Positions 12,521 through 23,780 of a stretch of DNA of 64,000 nt are shown here, one piece after another (positions within the stretch are counted from its first letter, which is position 1; each line of letters begins with the position of its first letter). The stretch is from positions 36,208,866-36,272,865 of the forward strand of contig OZ022499.1 in NCBI GenBank assembly GCA_963989385.1. The letters are read 5' to 3'. The notes below the pieces were generated by a model. It was not told the origin of the DNA, did not search any database, and saw nothing but the letters and a program-made list of their open reading frames with translations. The position numbers and the translations under genes were made by a program. This DNA comes from Ctena decussata. Taxonomy: Eukaryota; Mollusca; Bivalvia; Lucinida; Lucinidae.

Positions 12521-12718
12521 GTTTATTTTCATGGAAGTTATCCTGTGACACATAAACATTTCTTGGGTACCATGTGCCTCCTCGGCCACTAATAAAACGT
12601 CTTTTCCGAGTGGCCTTGTAGCTCTTTTTTGATACCGTCTCATGACACTATATAGGAATGGACATTTCAAGGCACAATTTAAGTGTTTAAACTGTTAACT
12701 TACAGTTGATTTTACCTT

Positions 12719-13012
12719 ATTGTAGCTAGTGTTGTGCCGTGTGGCGGCTGTAAAACCCGTACATCATCTATAGTGCAGATTATATTTTGTTTTCGTCCTT
12801 TGAAATTAGGACCCTTTTTGATAATAATCAGTCATTGAATCGACTGCCGTATTAAAATTAAGAAAATACAGTATGGTTTCTTCACCAGATATTGTCAGGG
12901 TCACTGATGAGGCTTTATTAGCCGAAACGACGTAGTCTCGCCCATGTATCTTCTTCTGAATGTGTTCTCTCCTCTTGAAGGAACTCTTACAGATTTTGAT
13001 TTCACCCCTACC
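12719..13012 (+). mobile_element. Retrozyme-like repeat, plus-strand copy (copy F)
   Basis: A single copy, in opposite orientation to those at 23.8-28.8 kb. In ribozyme sense it runs: GTGTTGTGCCGTGTGGCGGC box, GTACATCATC, CAGATTATATTTTGTTTTCG, GAATCGACTGCC, AATTAAGAAAATACAGTATG, hammerhead, then TCCTCTTGAAGGAACTCTTA. About 75 bp present in the other copies (between 'GTCCTTTGA' and 'GGACCCTTT') are missing. No protein is encoded. The element class is inferred from the ribozyme and from the repeat layout of its sisters. Confidence 0.75.
12898..12943 (+). ncRNA. Type I hammerhead self-cleaving ribozyme (slightly degenerate)
   Basis: Parts in order: stem I strand GGGUCA (12898-12903), core CUGAUGA (12904-12910), stem II GGC/GCC with loop UUUAUUA (12911-12923), GAAA (12924-12927), stem III CGACGUAG (12928-12935), UC cleavage pair (12936-12937), stem I strand UCGCCC (12938-12943). 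All invariant core bases of the hammerhead family are present. Stem III and stem I each carry one mismatch relative to the sister copies (CUACGUAG and UGGCCC), so activity may be reduced. Predicted cleavage is after 12937. Confidence 0.8.
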
Positions 13013-15780
13013 TTCCTACTGGTACGCAAACTGCTATTGAACTGTGGTCGAACAGTAGTTTTTAGTTTAAACAAATAGCGAACTTTTATTGTTTAAGGGA
13101 AATGATTTTTACACTTGCTAGATCTTATCTGAACACAGAAAAAAATATTGATCTTCTTTCGTCTTATTGCGTAAAGTTAAATCGACTAAACGGAAAAGAC
13201 ATTCCGCATGCTCCTTTTTCTTCGTTTATTACAATAAATTTATTGATCTGAATGAGATAATGAGTAGCGAGTGGACAAAAATATTAGCACCTCTCCTTAC
13301 ATATATATCACGATGCATATTTCAAAAAGCAACTGGCAAAAATAGTGCCATAAAATGAAAAATATTAGTACTACTTGTTATTTTTTCAACAAAGGGCATT
13401 AATACTGTTACAAAATATAAAGTGTCTCGAACTGACATATATAAATTTATCAATACGACATATTCAACTATCTGAACGAAATATGATTTTCTCTTGCTTG
13501 ATATTTTATATTTTTGAAGGAAATAATACAATCATTCTACCCCGAAGACAGAAAGTGACCTGTGAAGACGCAAAATCTTTTCGCGCAAAATGGTAGTTTT
13601 TAATTAAAAGCAAAAATATTGCCAAAACACATATATGGCTATATACTTTCGGATCATAGTGAAATACTTGTTTATCAAAATCAGATAATCATTTGCCAAA
13701 CAAGAAAAAGTTAGACGCACTGTTTTCTTTTATTTGTCTGTCAACATAAAATTGAGACTTACCGTGAAAATAATGATCTAAACGCACTATGTTTTAACAT
13801 TATTAATATTATCGCAGTCAAGCCACTTATTTCTGGCATTTTCGTGAGAAAAACATATTTTTCCGGCAGTTTTATGTAGCAAGTGGTGGCGTATATACGC
13901 TTCCTCCGTAGCTAACGAAATGTCATATTCGTCTAAAGCAACATAAAATGTGGTAATATTTGAAAGAAGTAACTAGCGAAATCTTTAAAGGCCCCTTGAC
14001 ACCTCGTAGGTTTGGTGCAAAACAATTTACAATATCTTTATGGAGAGCAAAACAAATTATATATGATCGAGCACTATTTATTTTGCATAAAAATGTCACT
14101 TCCACATATTTTCGTGGCGTCATAGAAAAAGAAGTTTTCGGTTCGTACTTAAAAGTAAATCATTTCGAAATTAAGAAAATGCTTAACTTCTTGATTATTG
14201 TTCTTTAAACACGAAAACTGGTAATTTTGGGTTTATCTTATTCCATCTTAAGTTTCAACAGTGGGCAGCACACAGTTACTTCGATAGTCTGAAATACTTT
14301 TTGTATGTTAGAAATATTTTGCTTTACAAAAAGAAAAAAACAGTCAAACTTTCAGATTGTTTCATCTGGAGTACATTTAAATGAAAGATTGACAGTTTTG
14401 AGTACACTTTGTTTAAAAGACTAATCAAAGGTGACAATGGCTTTCAAGATTGATAAGTCAACTGAAATGGCCTTTTTAAAATAAAAATTGTAATCAATAA
14501 CAATAGATGAAGTTAGGTAAATGACATGGTATATTATAGAAGGCTTGGAGTGAATTAAATGAATTGCTACATATCGAAGGTTCGGAATGAAGTTTTTGAA
14601 GTGATGTACAGAAGATTTGGAATGAAAAGAGATAAACTTTTTATATTTTGACTGAATCAAGTATTCACGATTCTATCATAGTATGGACTTGTATTTAAAA
14701 ATTGTCTAAAGCAAATTCTAAAAATTAGCAGGGCAGAAGTGTGATAGAAACGCGTATTATATTTAGAAAGATTTAATTTGTTTCATAAATGGTCTGGGTT
14801 TATACCAGATTTATTTCCCTTAAGAGAGTTTTATATGCTACTGTAACTGTAGTTAAAGTACAGTTAATATAATGTTCTTGTGTGTATAAAAAAAACTTCA
14901 GTCTTATATTTTATCTTTGAAATGATAGATTATTGATAAATTATTGTAAAACAGTACTGCCACGATATATTAAAATACATTTGTTTGGTTTCCATAATAA
15001 ACTTATATGTAAAAGTAATATAAGCAAGCTTCTTTTGCAATTAATGAAGTACAGTTCGCCACGCGCACTCAGACACACCTAGTTATCTATGTTTTCAATA
15101 ATGTTACGAAACGAAAATAGATGTTACCGAACGAAAATGAGTAGTAGTTTCGAAACCTTAACTCTTTCTTCGTTTCGAAAAAGCTCCTTTTCATTTTCAG
15201 CCTTTGTAAATGCATAGTTAAACAGCGGTGCAGAGATTGATTAATGTTACTGTTATGTTTTCATTGTTAAAATTTTCAATTTCCATCAACCATCTCACAC
15301 ACTGTGAAATGTATACTCATTCATTCACTTTAACAATTCACACTCCACCATGACATCACCTCTCACAATTCACAGTCACTGTTTAAAAAAATTTAGTTGT
15401 GTTAAAAATCATCATCATCATTCTCATCTAACATCAACAGACATTTCTTGCAGGGAAAATGGTAGTGCTATGGCATGTTAAATGCACCTTTTACTAAAAT
15501 AGTCAGAACCACACTGAGGCATTGTAATCATTGTTCGTTTGCCAACAGATGTAAAAATATACGACAATAAGCGAATAAGGAATCACGATAGGGAAGACAT
15601 TGAAACAAATCCATATACTACTGAACATTATTGTTATGTCAGGAGTCCACTAAGAGAACATTGAAAATGATAAGATAAACACATAAAACATGCAACTACA
15701 GGCACATCATAGAAGGATGATGGATATAGAAGTCATAAGATAAGTAGAGGTCAAGCATATTACTTAATAAACTCTTCTGT
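13013..15780. other. Unannotated AT-rich DNA
   Basis: No gene recognised. ORFs of 60-82 codons are AT-rich and overlap on both strands. The stretch holds the right copy of the 34-bp inverted repeat (13871-13904). Confidence 0.35.
13871..13904 (-). repeat. 34-bp inverted repeat, right copy
   Basis: Perfect reverse complement of 9633-9666. Confidence 0.7.
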
Positions 15781-15784
15781 TATT

Positions 15785-17130
15785 CCAGAACACTGGACAC
15801 ACTGGGTTTGACTGATGCCAGAGATGGAAAGATAGACAGATAAGTTGGGAACTGCAGAGTAGTGGGAAATTCCCTTGAAGTGCTGGAACTAAGTGAGGCA
15901 ATCTAAATACCTGAATGCTCTATTATTAAAGAAAAGACTCTCTGAACAGCGCACAACCTCAAACGCGATTATAGTCTGAACTTTACTAGAGACGAATACA
16001 GTATATAACAGAGTGATACACTACAGCGAGACTACTTCGATCATTTGGGACCTAGAAACAACCAACCAACCAACCATGTGAACATTACGAAGATGACAAC
16101 TAATGTCTTGCCAGAAAAAACTTCAACAGCTACTTTTTGGTTATGATTTCCCAGCACCACATCTCTGGAAAGTTGCAGAAGGGAGCCGAAATGACATACC
16201 AGCTACCAAGATGAAATAACAGAGTAACCAACCAAAGGAAGGTTACCGATGTTCGAAGGGGACCTATAGGCGGCACTTCAGAAGATAGGCGAACTAATAC
16301 AGAGTGGCCAAGGCAGAAGTCACCTGCCTAGATTCCATTTCCTGTTCAGCCAGAGGAACAAAGAGCCACCAACAGAGTCATCAGCAGAACAGCCTATCGT
16401 TCGACCCATGGAGGCTGATGTGGTCAAGTCGTCCACCTGCGAGGCCACAGACAGTACCATCACAACCATCTCCGAAAATAGCAGGCAAGGCTAACGTCGC
16501 CACTGAATTTGGTTCAACTACGGAAACAGCCCATCCGTCAGTCTAGAAGGGAGCCCAAAAGAAGAGGCTTAAGCCACTACGGACTTCTACTACTGAGAAG
16601 GCGTTGACGCTGCTCACCCCACTATAGCCTAGCCCGAGGGTTCCGGCTCCGCTCCCTGGGAAACATTAATTTTCAGCCGGAGTGTATTGCCTTGCGAATG
16701 TTACCATTCCCTGAGTACAGCAACACCACTATTTAGGACAAGTACCAGCTAAAGAAGAAGTGGTATGAAGAACCGACAGGATGCTACGCCGAGCTCAAAA
16801 TAAATCGAGATAGGACAGAAGATCTCCCTCAATCTCCAGCTTTGCCTCGTGATCAGCAGGGGAGAATGTGTTGATAACAGCTAGATTGGTGCCTTCACCT
16901 TTATGTACAAGGGGCCCAACAGCAAGAGCTACTGCCCACCAGAATGGGACGTCCTACACTCCAAAACTTCTGAATCTCTTGTGTCTATTTTGGACCGACT
17001 TGTACTTGCTTGCCATGGAGGAGTATCCAAGAAAGGAGCGGGGAGATATTGGCTGGGCAGGCATTAGCAAAACGTGGCCACGGACAGTCATGCCTAGGTC
17101 CAAGTGGGTAAGATGAGGACAAACCTTCCA
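15785..17130 (+). pseudogene. GC-richer, decayed coding-like stretch (unidentified)
   Basis: This block is clearly richer in G+C than its surroundings and reads as protein-like text in shifting frames on the plus strand, for example PPTESSAEQPIVRPMEADVV at about 16355-16415 and LRMLPFPEYSNTTI further on, with many stops between. No motif (protease, RT, integrase, zinc knuckle) is intact. It may be a decayed LTR or DIRS-type retroelement gag region or a processed pseudogene; I cannot choose between them. Confidence 0.3.
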
Positions 17131-17577
17131 AGGCTTCCTTAAACACTGTAGTCTTTATATTCTCGAGTTTGACCTTAGTCTTTGAATTCTCTTGTAAACC
17201 ATCGTCCCTTTTCTGGGCTCTTCAGAGCATTTTTGGCAGAGCTTGAGTCTAAACACATTGTGCAGCCAGAATCTGCAAAGTGTTTGACTCTAGATTGTTG
17301 CTCCAAATCTTTCGGCCTGAATATTCAAATTGTGTAACTTTTTTTTTTTTTTTTTTTTTTTGAGGAGCCTATTTTGGTTCCCCGTTTATTCTCCCCGTCA
17401 ATAGGTATGAAGTGGGTCGGGGAGGGCCATCCCACTATCATAACTTACAATCTGTATCATATCAGTATCATATATATATTGTTGTAATATTTCAGTTTAT
17501 GTTAGAAGAAATTTACATCTCTCATTCACATCTAGCACACCAATACTCAATTTCTTGATCACTTTCAACTACTGTAA
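17131..17577. other. Unannotated DNA with a poly-T tract
   Basis: Holds a T run of about 20 at 17339-17361. No gene seen. Confidence 0.5.
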
Positions 17578-17779
17578 TGACCCTAAATATTCGGACAAAT
17601 AGGTCTGAGCAGACATTGTAGACCCGGATCGAACTGCTTCTCACAGAGCAGCTCGATCAGGGTCTACAATGTTTGCCATTCTCTAAGCACCACTTGGATG
17701 TACTAATGTGTATAAAATCCACTAAGAGTTTTTAGAACAGTAATTGTCCAGCTTTCAGGTGTCCGAAACTTTAGGGTCA
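17578..17779. mobile_element. 202-bp MITE with 20-bp TIRs and internal hairpin
   Basis: The left end TGACCCTAAATATTCGGACA (17578-17597) pairs with the right end TGTCCGAAACTTTAGGGTCA (17760-17779), 18 of 20 matching. A second, inner inverted repeat pairs CATTGTAGACCCGGATCG at 17614 with the mirrored block ending at 17671. It is non-coding, and the superfamily is not determined. Confidence 0.7.
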
Positions 17780-18310
17780 CTATGGTATCTATACAGACCT
17801 AATATAATTATATGCTTAAATGGTGTCATGTAAAAAGGTACCATATGACCTTAAGGAGCGTAGAAAAAACAGATCAGCCTGTACACTGCAGCAGTCCAGT
17901 AGTGATCCTGCCTGTTAGCAGATATTGATTTTAAATCCCAAGGGATCTGAAAAGCAAAAGCAAAAATCCCGACCGGCCCACACCAGTGCACAGACTGATC
18001 TGTGCATTTGTTGCACACAAAGCACCCTTTCACTTAACTCCATTTTTTCTGCTTAATTTGGGGAGTTTTTATGGAGAAGTATTTTCAGGCATGAGGTTAA
18101 CAGAGCTAGGGCTAATATTTCAACCCATCCATACTTAGCGCCTCCAAGTTTAGTCTGTCATCTCATTAGAAACAAGTTTATTTACTATTCCTGACCTGAT
18201 TTTATGTGCAAACAGCAAAAGTTGAAGCCAGAAGCGCAGACCCATCCCAGACATCATATTCTGTGGCATCTGGTTTGGGTATACGCTGCTTGTAAAGAGA
18301 TATGCTAGGT
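17780..18310. other. Unannotated DNA
   Basis: May include the 3' untranslated part of the adjacent minus-strand LINE. The block at about 17860-18015 (GATCAGCCTG and CAGACTGATC) resembles the ends of the MITE family at 30.1 and 37.8 kb, but too weakly to call. Confidence 0.3.
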
Positions 18311-18319
18311 ACTGATGGG

Positions 18320-19262
18320 TCAAATTTTATTGAATAGATCATGAAATTCGTCCCACCTGTCAAGAAATTTCTCCATTGTTTTTTCTAATATGGCTGCCTT
18401 GAAAGTAATACTATAAAGAAGTTTAAGTCCATGTTTCAGTGCTGTCAAATTTAAACATGATTTGGAGCATCTACAATAATAAATATAATATGTTGTTTCT
18501 AACCAGATCAATTGTTCTGGTATGGTGGCATTTCTGAGAAAACTACCAAACAAGAAGGATTTTTCTTCCGTGTCAATATGAATATTGTTTTCAGAGCACC
18601 AGTTTTTAACATCACTCAACAATTTCTTTGTATGTTCACATTCCCATAATAAATGCCTAATATTCTCGGATTCCTTTACACAGAAAGAACACATTGGGTC
18701 CTTTATATATTTTATTTTATGTAGGAAACTATTGGTAGCTAGTATATTATGATTTATTCGTGTTTGGAAACCACTGTAATGTTGTATCCTTTGTTATTTT
18801 GAAAGGCCATATATAAATATCATTCCAAGCATTATCATCCAAATCGTATGTTTTGTTCCAGGCGACCCTGCCAGTAGCTGTCTCAGTGTTATGGTTTAAT
18901 ATTATATACATATCTTTACTACCTTTTTTTATTTTTCATGTAAATATGCAGATAAGCGGGTACATTCGGGTTTGGTAATTTTGCTGTAATATTTGTTAAA
19001 CTTATTCGTTTCTGCCATTCTTTAATTGCATGAATCATACTTAAATATTGCATGTAGTTTGTACGAATATCAAACTTTTCTTTTACCTCCTGGAATGAGT
19101 AAAATTTACCATCATTTCCTACAATATCATTAACGAATCTTATACCATTTTTAAAACATTGTGAATAAAAAAAGCTAGCTTTGGCTATTTTAATATTATC
19201 ATTATAAAATATTGGACTTGATAAAAAACTATTTTCAGTTGGTTGATTTTTTGTTACTAAAG
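18320..19262 (-). pseudogene. LINE ORF2 C-terminal part with zinc-knuckle-like domain
   Basis: Continues the LINE frame beyond the nested element. The first part (19262-18919) contains SPIFYNDNIKIAKASFF and NYMQYLSMIHAIKEWQKRI; the second (about 18780-18320) contains the text NPTFQTRIN-like, LHKIKYIKDP, then CSFCVKE and HLLWECEHTKKLL. The last two give a C-x2-C...H-x4-C pattern typical of L1/Tx1-clade C-termini, thought to bind nucleic acid. The two parts are joined by a damaged stretch (18918-18695), so no continuous protein remains. The frame ends at the stop near 18320. Confidence 0.8.
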
Positions 19263-19268
19263 CTCCTA

Positions 19269-20516
19269 TCTCACTGGGATGCGACAGTTTGCGACTGATT
19301 GCGAATTGCATTCGCGGATGAGTCTCAAAACTGTCTTGAAACGTTCGCGGGGATTCGCAATATCCTCGCGTGAGTCGCAAACTGGCGCAAACGGTTCGCA
19401 TTGTCGCACAAAAAAGTTTTACATGTAAAACTTTTTTATGCGACAAAATTTCTCGCAATATAGTCGCAACATAGTCGCAAGGTCATCGCGGTTGTCGCGA
19501 ACACGTCGCGGACCCATCGCAATTTAATTTCCGGCGAGTCGCAATGACCGTGAACACGAAAAATTTGCGAAATAAATAAGACTATATTGCGAACAAATTG
19601 CGACATAAATAAGACACTTCCGCGACTAAATTACGAGCAAATAAAACTGAGTAGCTTTCGCGCGAACGTCGTGAGACATTCGTACGAATATCTTACGACT
19701 ATCGTGCGAGTGTCTTAAATTACTCGCAATGCCGCAAAAGTGTCGTGAATGGTTCGTATTTTCGTCCCACGTGACTCGGACAATTATGTTTTTCGCAAAC
19801 AGTTTGCACTCATTCAGTTCCAACATGGGCATCATGCCAGAAAAGGTCAGAAAAGGGCGAGGTAGGGGTAGGGCTGCCACTGCACCCGCCCATCAAATTA
19901 CAACACAGGAAGCCGAAACAGTCCCAGCTCCTGTTCCCTCCGACGACGACGAGAGCTCGGGAGCTCCCACGGTTTCTCTGACGGGTGAAACAAGGAAGAA
20001 AAAGAAACTGGGCATTGAGAGTGAGAAACAGTACCCATGGAAGGATGCCCACCAGAAAGTACTGGCTGAGTTCTGGCTGAACACCCCATATTTTATGATA
20101 AAACACAATATCCATCTTTCTGACGTCTGATGATTAAAAATTGTTGGAATGTCAATAGGTTCTCATTTTCTCGCAAAATCATCGTACGACTGTTGCACGA
20201 CCTTCGCAGGACAGTCGTTCGACGTTCGCGAGAGTATCGTGACACAGTCGCACGAGAGAAATAGTCGCAATTTTATCGTGCGAACGTCGCACGAGTGTCT
20301 CACAAACGTCGCGCGACTGTCGCGCGACGTGTGTGCGAACTCCAGGCGAATTTGGGCAAGATTCGTGAGATAATCGTACGACATTTGCGCGACACTCGCA
20401 AGTATGTCGTAATCACCGTTTCAGTGACACCCAAATATGAAAAATGTCGCAAAGTCGCGGATTTTATCGCAAATCTTTGTCTCAAACTAGTCGCCAGTTG
20501 TCGCATCCCAGTGAGA
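19269..20516. mobile_element. Nested 1.25-kb TIR element with TCGC-rich arms
   Basis: Inserted into the LINE. Its ends are TCTCACTGGGATGCGACA (left, 19269) and the exact complement TGTCGCATCCCAGTGAGA (right, ending 20516), flanked on both sides by TA (19267-19268 and 20517-20518), consistent with a TA target duplication. The arms (about 19290-19720 and 20160-20500) are dense in short TCGC/GCGA words (TCGCGA, TCGTGCGA) in both orientations, giving extensive fold-back potential. The centre holds a small, compositionally distinct ORF. The TA duplication suggests a Tc1/mariner-like or other TA-targeting superfamily, but no DDE transposase is present. Confidence 0.85.
19825..20130 (+). CDS. Small basic nuclear-type protein inside the nested TIR element
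   Basis: The plus-strand frame is open from 19729, but protein-like composition starts at the internal Met codons at 19825 or 19834, which I prefer. The roughly 100 residues begin MGIMPEKVRKGRGRGRAATA (RGRGR, an AT-hook-like basic patch), pass an acidic/Ser stretch (SDDDESSG) and a lysine patch (RKKKK, possible nuclear signal). They end with YPWKDAHQKVLAEFWL, a W...L...FW pattern reminiscent of the first helices of Myb/SANT- or MADF-like DNA-binding domains. It stops at 20128-20130. It may be the first exon of the autonomous relative's DNA-binding protein, kept or captured in this non-autonomous copy. The domain assignment is a guess from spacing alone; that the ORF differs in composition from its TCGC-rich surroundings is directly visible. 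Confidence 0.45.
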   Translation: MGIMPEKVRKGRGRGRAATAPAHQITTQEAETVPAPVPSDDDESSGAPTVSLTGETRKKKKLGIESEKQYPWKDAHQKVLAEFWLNTPYFMIKHNIHLSDV

Positions 20517-20523
20517 TACTAGC

Positions 20524-22501
20524 TTAAGTGGATATGCGCCTTGAATACATCCTGCAAAAATTTATTTTTATATTCCGTAATTCAGCAGTAATATAATCTT
20601 TTCCGCAACAGAAGAATTTATCTACGTTTATGTACTGTCCTAAAATTTTTGTCCACTTCTGTTGACTAAAAATTAACCTTCGTATCCATGTTGATTTCAA
20701 AGCTGCTGAAAAAGCTTGTATATTTATCATTTTAAGTCCACCATCTACATAATCTTTGTACATCACATTGCTTTTTATTCTATATACTCCTTCCCAAAGA
20801 AATTTAAAAAACATATCCTGTAGTTCTTTCAAAACCTTATCTGTTGGGTTGGGTAAAGATAGAAAAAGATGATTCAGACTAGGAATTAACAGAGTTTTAA
20901 TAACGGTAATTTTGCCAATTGGGGTGAGATGTCTACGCTACCAAGCTAGTATTTTACTTTTCAGTGTTTGGATTCTTTGTGCACAATTGATGTCAATCAT
21001 TTTATTTAAATCTGTGTCAAAGAATATGCCCAGTAATTTATATCTATTAATTCCCCATGTTAGTTTCCATTTTGTTTTAATTGCCTCCTGGGTATATTTT
21101 TTCGATCCTATCCATATGACCTGTGTTTTCTGAAAATTGACCTGAAGCCCTGAAATAGACTTAAACTTTTCTAATTCATTTAATGTTTCATTCAAAGACG
21201 TTTCAGATCCATCCAATATAACAGTGGTATCATCAGCAAACTGTGTTAATAAAAATTCGAAGTCATTAATTTTGATCCCCTTTATTTTATCATTATTTCT
21301 AATTTTTATGGCTAGAATTTCTGCGCAGAGGATAAAAATGTACGGGGATAATGGGTCTCCTTGTTTACAACCACGTTCAACTTTGAAGGGGGATGAGAAG
21401 TTTCCACCTTGGTTAACCCTTAAAGAAGAATTTTTATAGAGGGTTGATATCCATTTATTAACTGATGGGCCAAAATTAAAGAAATTAAGCACTTTTTCTA
21501 TGAATGACCATGATAACGAGTCGAAAGCCTTTTCAAAGTCAACTAATAACAGTAGTCCAGGTTTGTTTTGTTCATCTACTAACTGCATTAAATCATAGAT
21601 TATTCTTGTGTTTTCTCCTATGTATCATCCTGATATAAAGCCTGTTTGATCTTGTTCTATAAGTTTATTTAATACTGTTTTAATTCTGTTTGCTACTCCT
21701 GCCGAGGCTATTTTATACACTGTGTTAAGAAGACAAATAGGTCTATAATTTGTAAGGAGCTGTCGAGATTTATTTTCTTTTGGTAGTAGTGTAATAATTC
21801 CATCTTGTTGTGCTACCGAAAATTCCCCCGTTTCATAGCTATAATTAATTGCTCTTACGACAAACGTGCCTAGTTCTTTCCAAAACATTTTGAAAAATTC
21901 GCAAGAGAAACCATCTGCTCCAGGACTACGGTTATTTTTTATATTTTTTAAAGCGGAAGAGAGTTCTGATAAAGTTAGAAGTCCTTCTAGATTATTTGAT
22001 TCATTTTGGTTTAGTTTAGGAATATTGTAGTTGCTTAATAATTTATTTAGATCAATATCAGTTATTTCCCCTTCTTTACTGCTATACAAATTTCTATAGT
22101 ACTGTTCTATTTCTTGCAAGATTTGATTTTGCTCAGTCAATATTTCACCATTTTCTTTTAAAAGTTTTGGTATGATTTTACTTGTAAAGTTATGAGATTC
22201 AAGGGAACAGAAATATTTAGTTGGTTTCATCGTTTAAAATATCAATTGCTCGGGATCTAATCACTGCCCCTTTAATTTTTCGTTTTCTTAATTCGTAGTG
22301 TTCGGCTTTAAAATTTTCCAGTATATCTGTTTTTTCTGGTGTTAATCCATGTTCAAAGTCCGATATTTCAGTTATTAAGTCCTTCTCCCTCATATCTTCT
22401 TGTTTCTTTTTAAAGCATGAATATGAAATAGACTTTCCCCTTAATTCCATAAGTAGTGTATCCAGAAAGTTTATCATTAATGCAGAACTGTATTTCAGCA
22501 T
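20524..22501 (-). pseudogene. LINE reverse transcriptase (broken)
   Basis: The minus-strand frame pieces 22501-22217, 22230-21625, 21588-20938 and 20832-20524 together give a full RT region. Visible motifs: NNRSPGADGFSCEFFKMFW, YRPICLLNTVYKI and DQTGFISG (fingers, RT motifs 1-2), LLVDFEKAFDSLSW (motif A, catalytic Asp), GCKQGDPLSPYIFILC (motif B), QFADDTTVI (motif C, catalytic FADD), LQVNFQKTQV and YKLLGIFF (motifs D-E). The 20832-20524 piece has FLWEG and DGGLKMINI, typical just downstream of L1/Tx1 RT. Stops or frame changes near 21600, 20935 and 20835 make it non-functional, although the catalytic motifs themselves are intact. Confidence 0.9.
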
Positions 22502-23137
22502 CTGGAATATCTTTCAAGTTATCTAAATTATCAATTGGTAGCGCATATTGTTGCTTAATTTTTTCAATTTTACTTTTAATTGCTTCAAGATATTTTAAAT
22601 CACTTAACAGAGAATTGTTATGTTTCCACATAGGTTTACCTTTAATAAATTCACTAAATTTTACTTTCAGTAGAATTGCTGAATGATCTGATCTATAACT
22701 ATTTTCTATGGTACAGTTCTGAATTGAGGACAATAAATTCTCTGAAATGAGAAAAAAATCTAGTCTTGCTTGCTGGAATGGACGAGTTCTTCTCCAAGTG
22801 TATCTTTTTAAATTTGGATGAAAATCACGATAAGGGTCCACCATAAACTTTTCTTGCATTATTTCTAAGACTTTATCCCTTGCTTTTTTGTTATTGATTG
22901 TTTTATAGTTACAACTTTTGGATCAATCACAAGATTGAAGTCTCAACACCAAATAATATGCTCATTACCAATATCTTCTATTTTCTTAACAATATTTTCA
23001 TAAAACCCTAGGTCATCAGAATTTGGTCCATAAATGGAAACTAATGTTAATCTATTATTTTCTACACTTAAGTCTAGTATTATATAGTTGCCGTTAGGAT
23101 CAGATTCACAATTATGCACCTTATAATCGGACTGCAA
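22410..23137 (-). pseudogene. LINE apurinic-type endonuclease (5'-truncated, broken)
   Basis: Two pieces of an exonuclease-endonuclease-phosphatase fold. At 23137-22943 the blocks NGNYIILDLSVENNRLTLVS and IYGPNSD are seen, followed by W-C-stop-DFN where intact enzymes have a Gly-Asp-Phe-Asn or similar. At 22859-22410 are YTWRRTRPFQQARLDFFLIS and YRSDHSAILL, i.e. the RLDF/SDH catalytic motifs. The N-terminal third is missing because of 5' truncation near 23155. The enzyme would nick target DNA to prime reverse transcription; this copy cannot. Confidence 0.88.
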
Positions 23138-23155
23138 TTTGACTGGGTAAGAGGT

Positions 23156-23780
23156 AGCAACTTAAATTTAGTTGCAACTTCATTGAGATGCCAACTTAGG
23201 AAGCACTTAACTAATACGGCACTAAACTAGACGGCCCGTTGTATCGGTTGAGCCCTCGTTTTTGCTTCTTCATGGTGTTGAATTTTGATTTATGTGTTTA
23301 CCGTGATGATTCATTGACGAGTTAGATGGTTATCATGCGAACCGAACAACCAACTAAATGTTTTGTACCACTTCAGAAACTGAGGCTGAGGTTTGGCCTG
23401 TAAAATCGATTTAAGCCCCCCCCCCCCCCCCCCCAGTAATTCATTACTGACCGTTCCAAGGCGGTAGTTCTGTTGTGGTTCTCTGTTGCCTGTTTTGGAG
23501 TTTCTGTGATGTTTTACCTTATTTATGTTCTTATTATTTTTGGTTCGGTTTGGGTTGCTGAGTGGCCACCTTTCGGGAACAAGCTGCTCACTCGGTTGGC
23601 CATATGTTCTCTGTATCTTGATTATTTGTAATCTTAGTTGTTTCAAACTATGGTTTGAGGGCTGGATTTGGATTTTGATTGTTTCAGTTCCTGGTCTTTG
23701 CATACTTTTTACTTTTCAAATACCGGCGTGTCCTCAACGAACTTATCAGTGCCAGGACACGTTAAATAAAAAAAAAAAGA
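23156..23780. other. Unannotated DNA with poly-C and poly-A tracts
   Basis: A C run lies at 23416-23434 and an A-rich run at 23766-23779, just before the first retrozyme-type repeat. The ORFs either side are low-complexity. No gene seen. Confidence 0.5.

Larger units (their letters stand above)
18311..23155 (-). mobile_element. 5'-truncated, dead L1/Tx1-group LINE with a nested DNA element
   Basis: A non-LTR retrotransposon ORF2 relic on the minus strand. In order: partial endonuclease (23137-22410), reverse transcriptase (22230-20938), post-RT region with the typical DGGLKM block (20832-20524), and C-terminal zinc-knuckle-like domain (18694-18320). A 1248-bp TIR element interrupts it at 19269-20516. 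The endonuclease N-terminus and ORF1 are missing, as expected from incomplete reverse transcription. A stop replaces a residue just before the conserved DFN of the endonuclease, and several frame changes break the RT. The Tx1/L1 placement rests on the C-terminal CxxC...H...C domain and the RT motifs. Confidence 0.9.

Noticed and set aside
12841..12943. Type III hammerhead reading using GTTTC...GAAAC as stem III
   Set aside because: Consensus copies contain an upstream GUC, but stem III would be at most three pairs and would use bases of the GAAA box. The type I reading pairs fully with a downstream UC.
19729..19824. Upstream part of the ORF in the nested TIR element
   Set aside because: Open frame, but the composition is that of the TCGC arm; protein-like sequence begins at the internal Met codons.
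23311..23703. 130-codon minus-strand ORF as LINE ORF1
   Set aside because: No RNA-binding or zinc-knuckle motif, it contains a poly-G-encoded Gly run, and the LINE is already truncated at about 23155.
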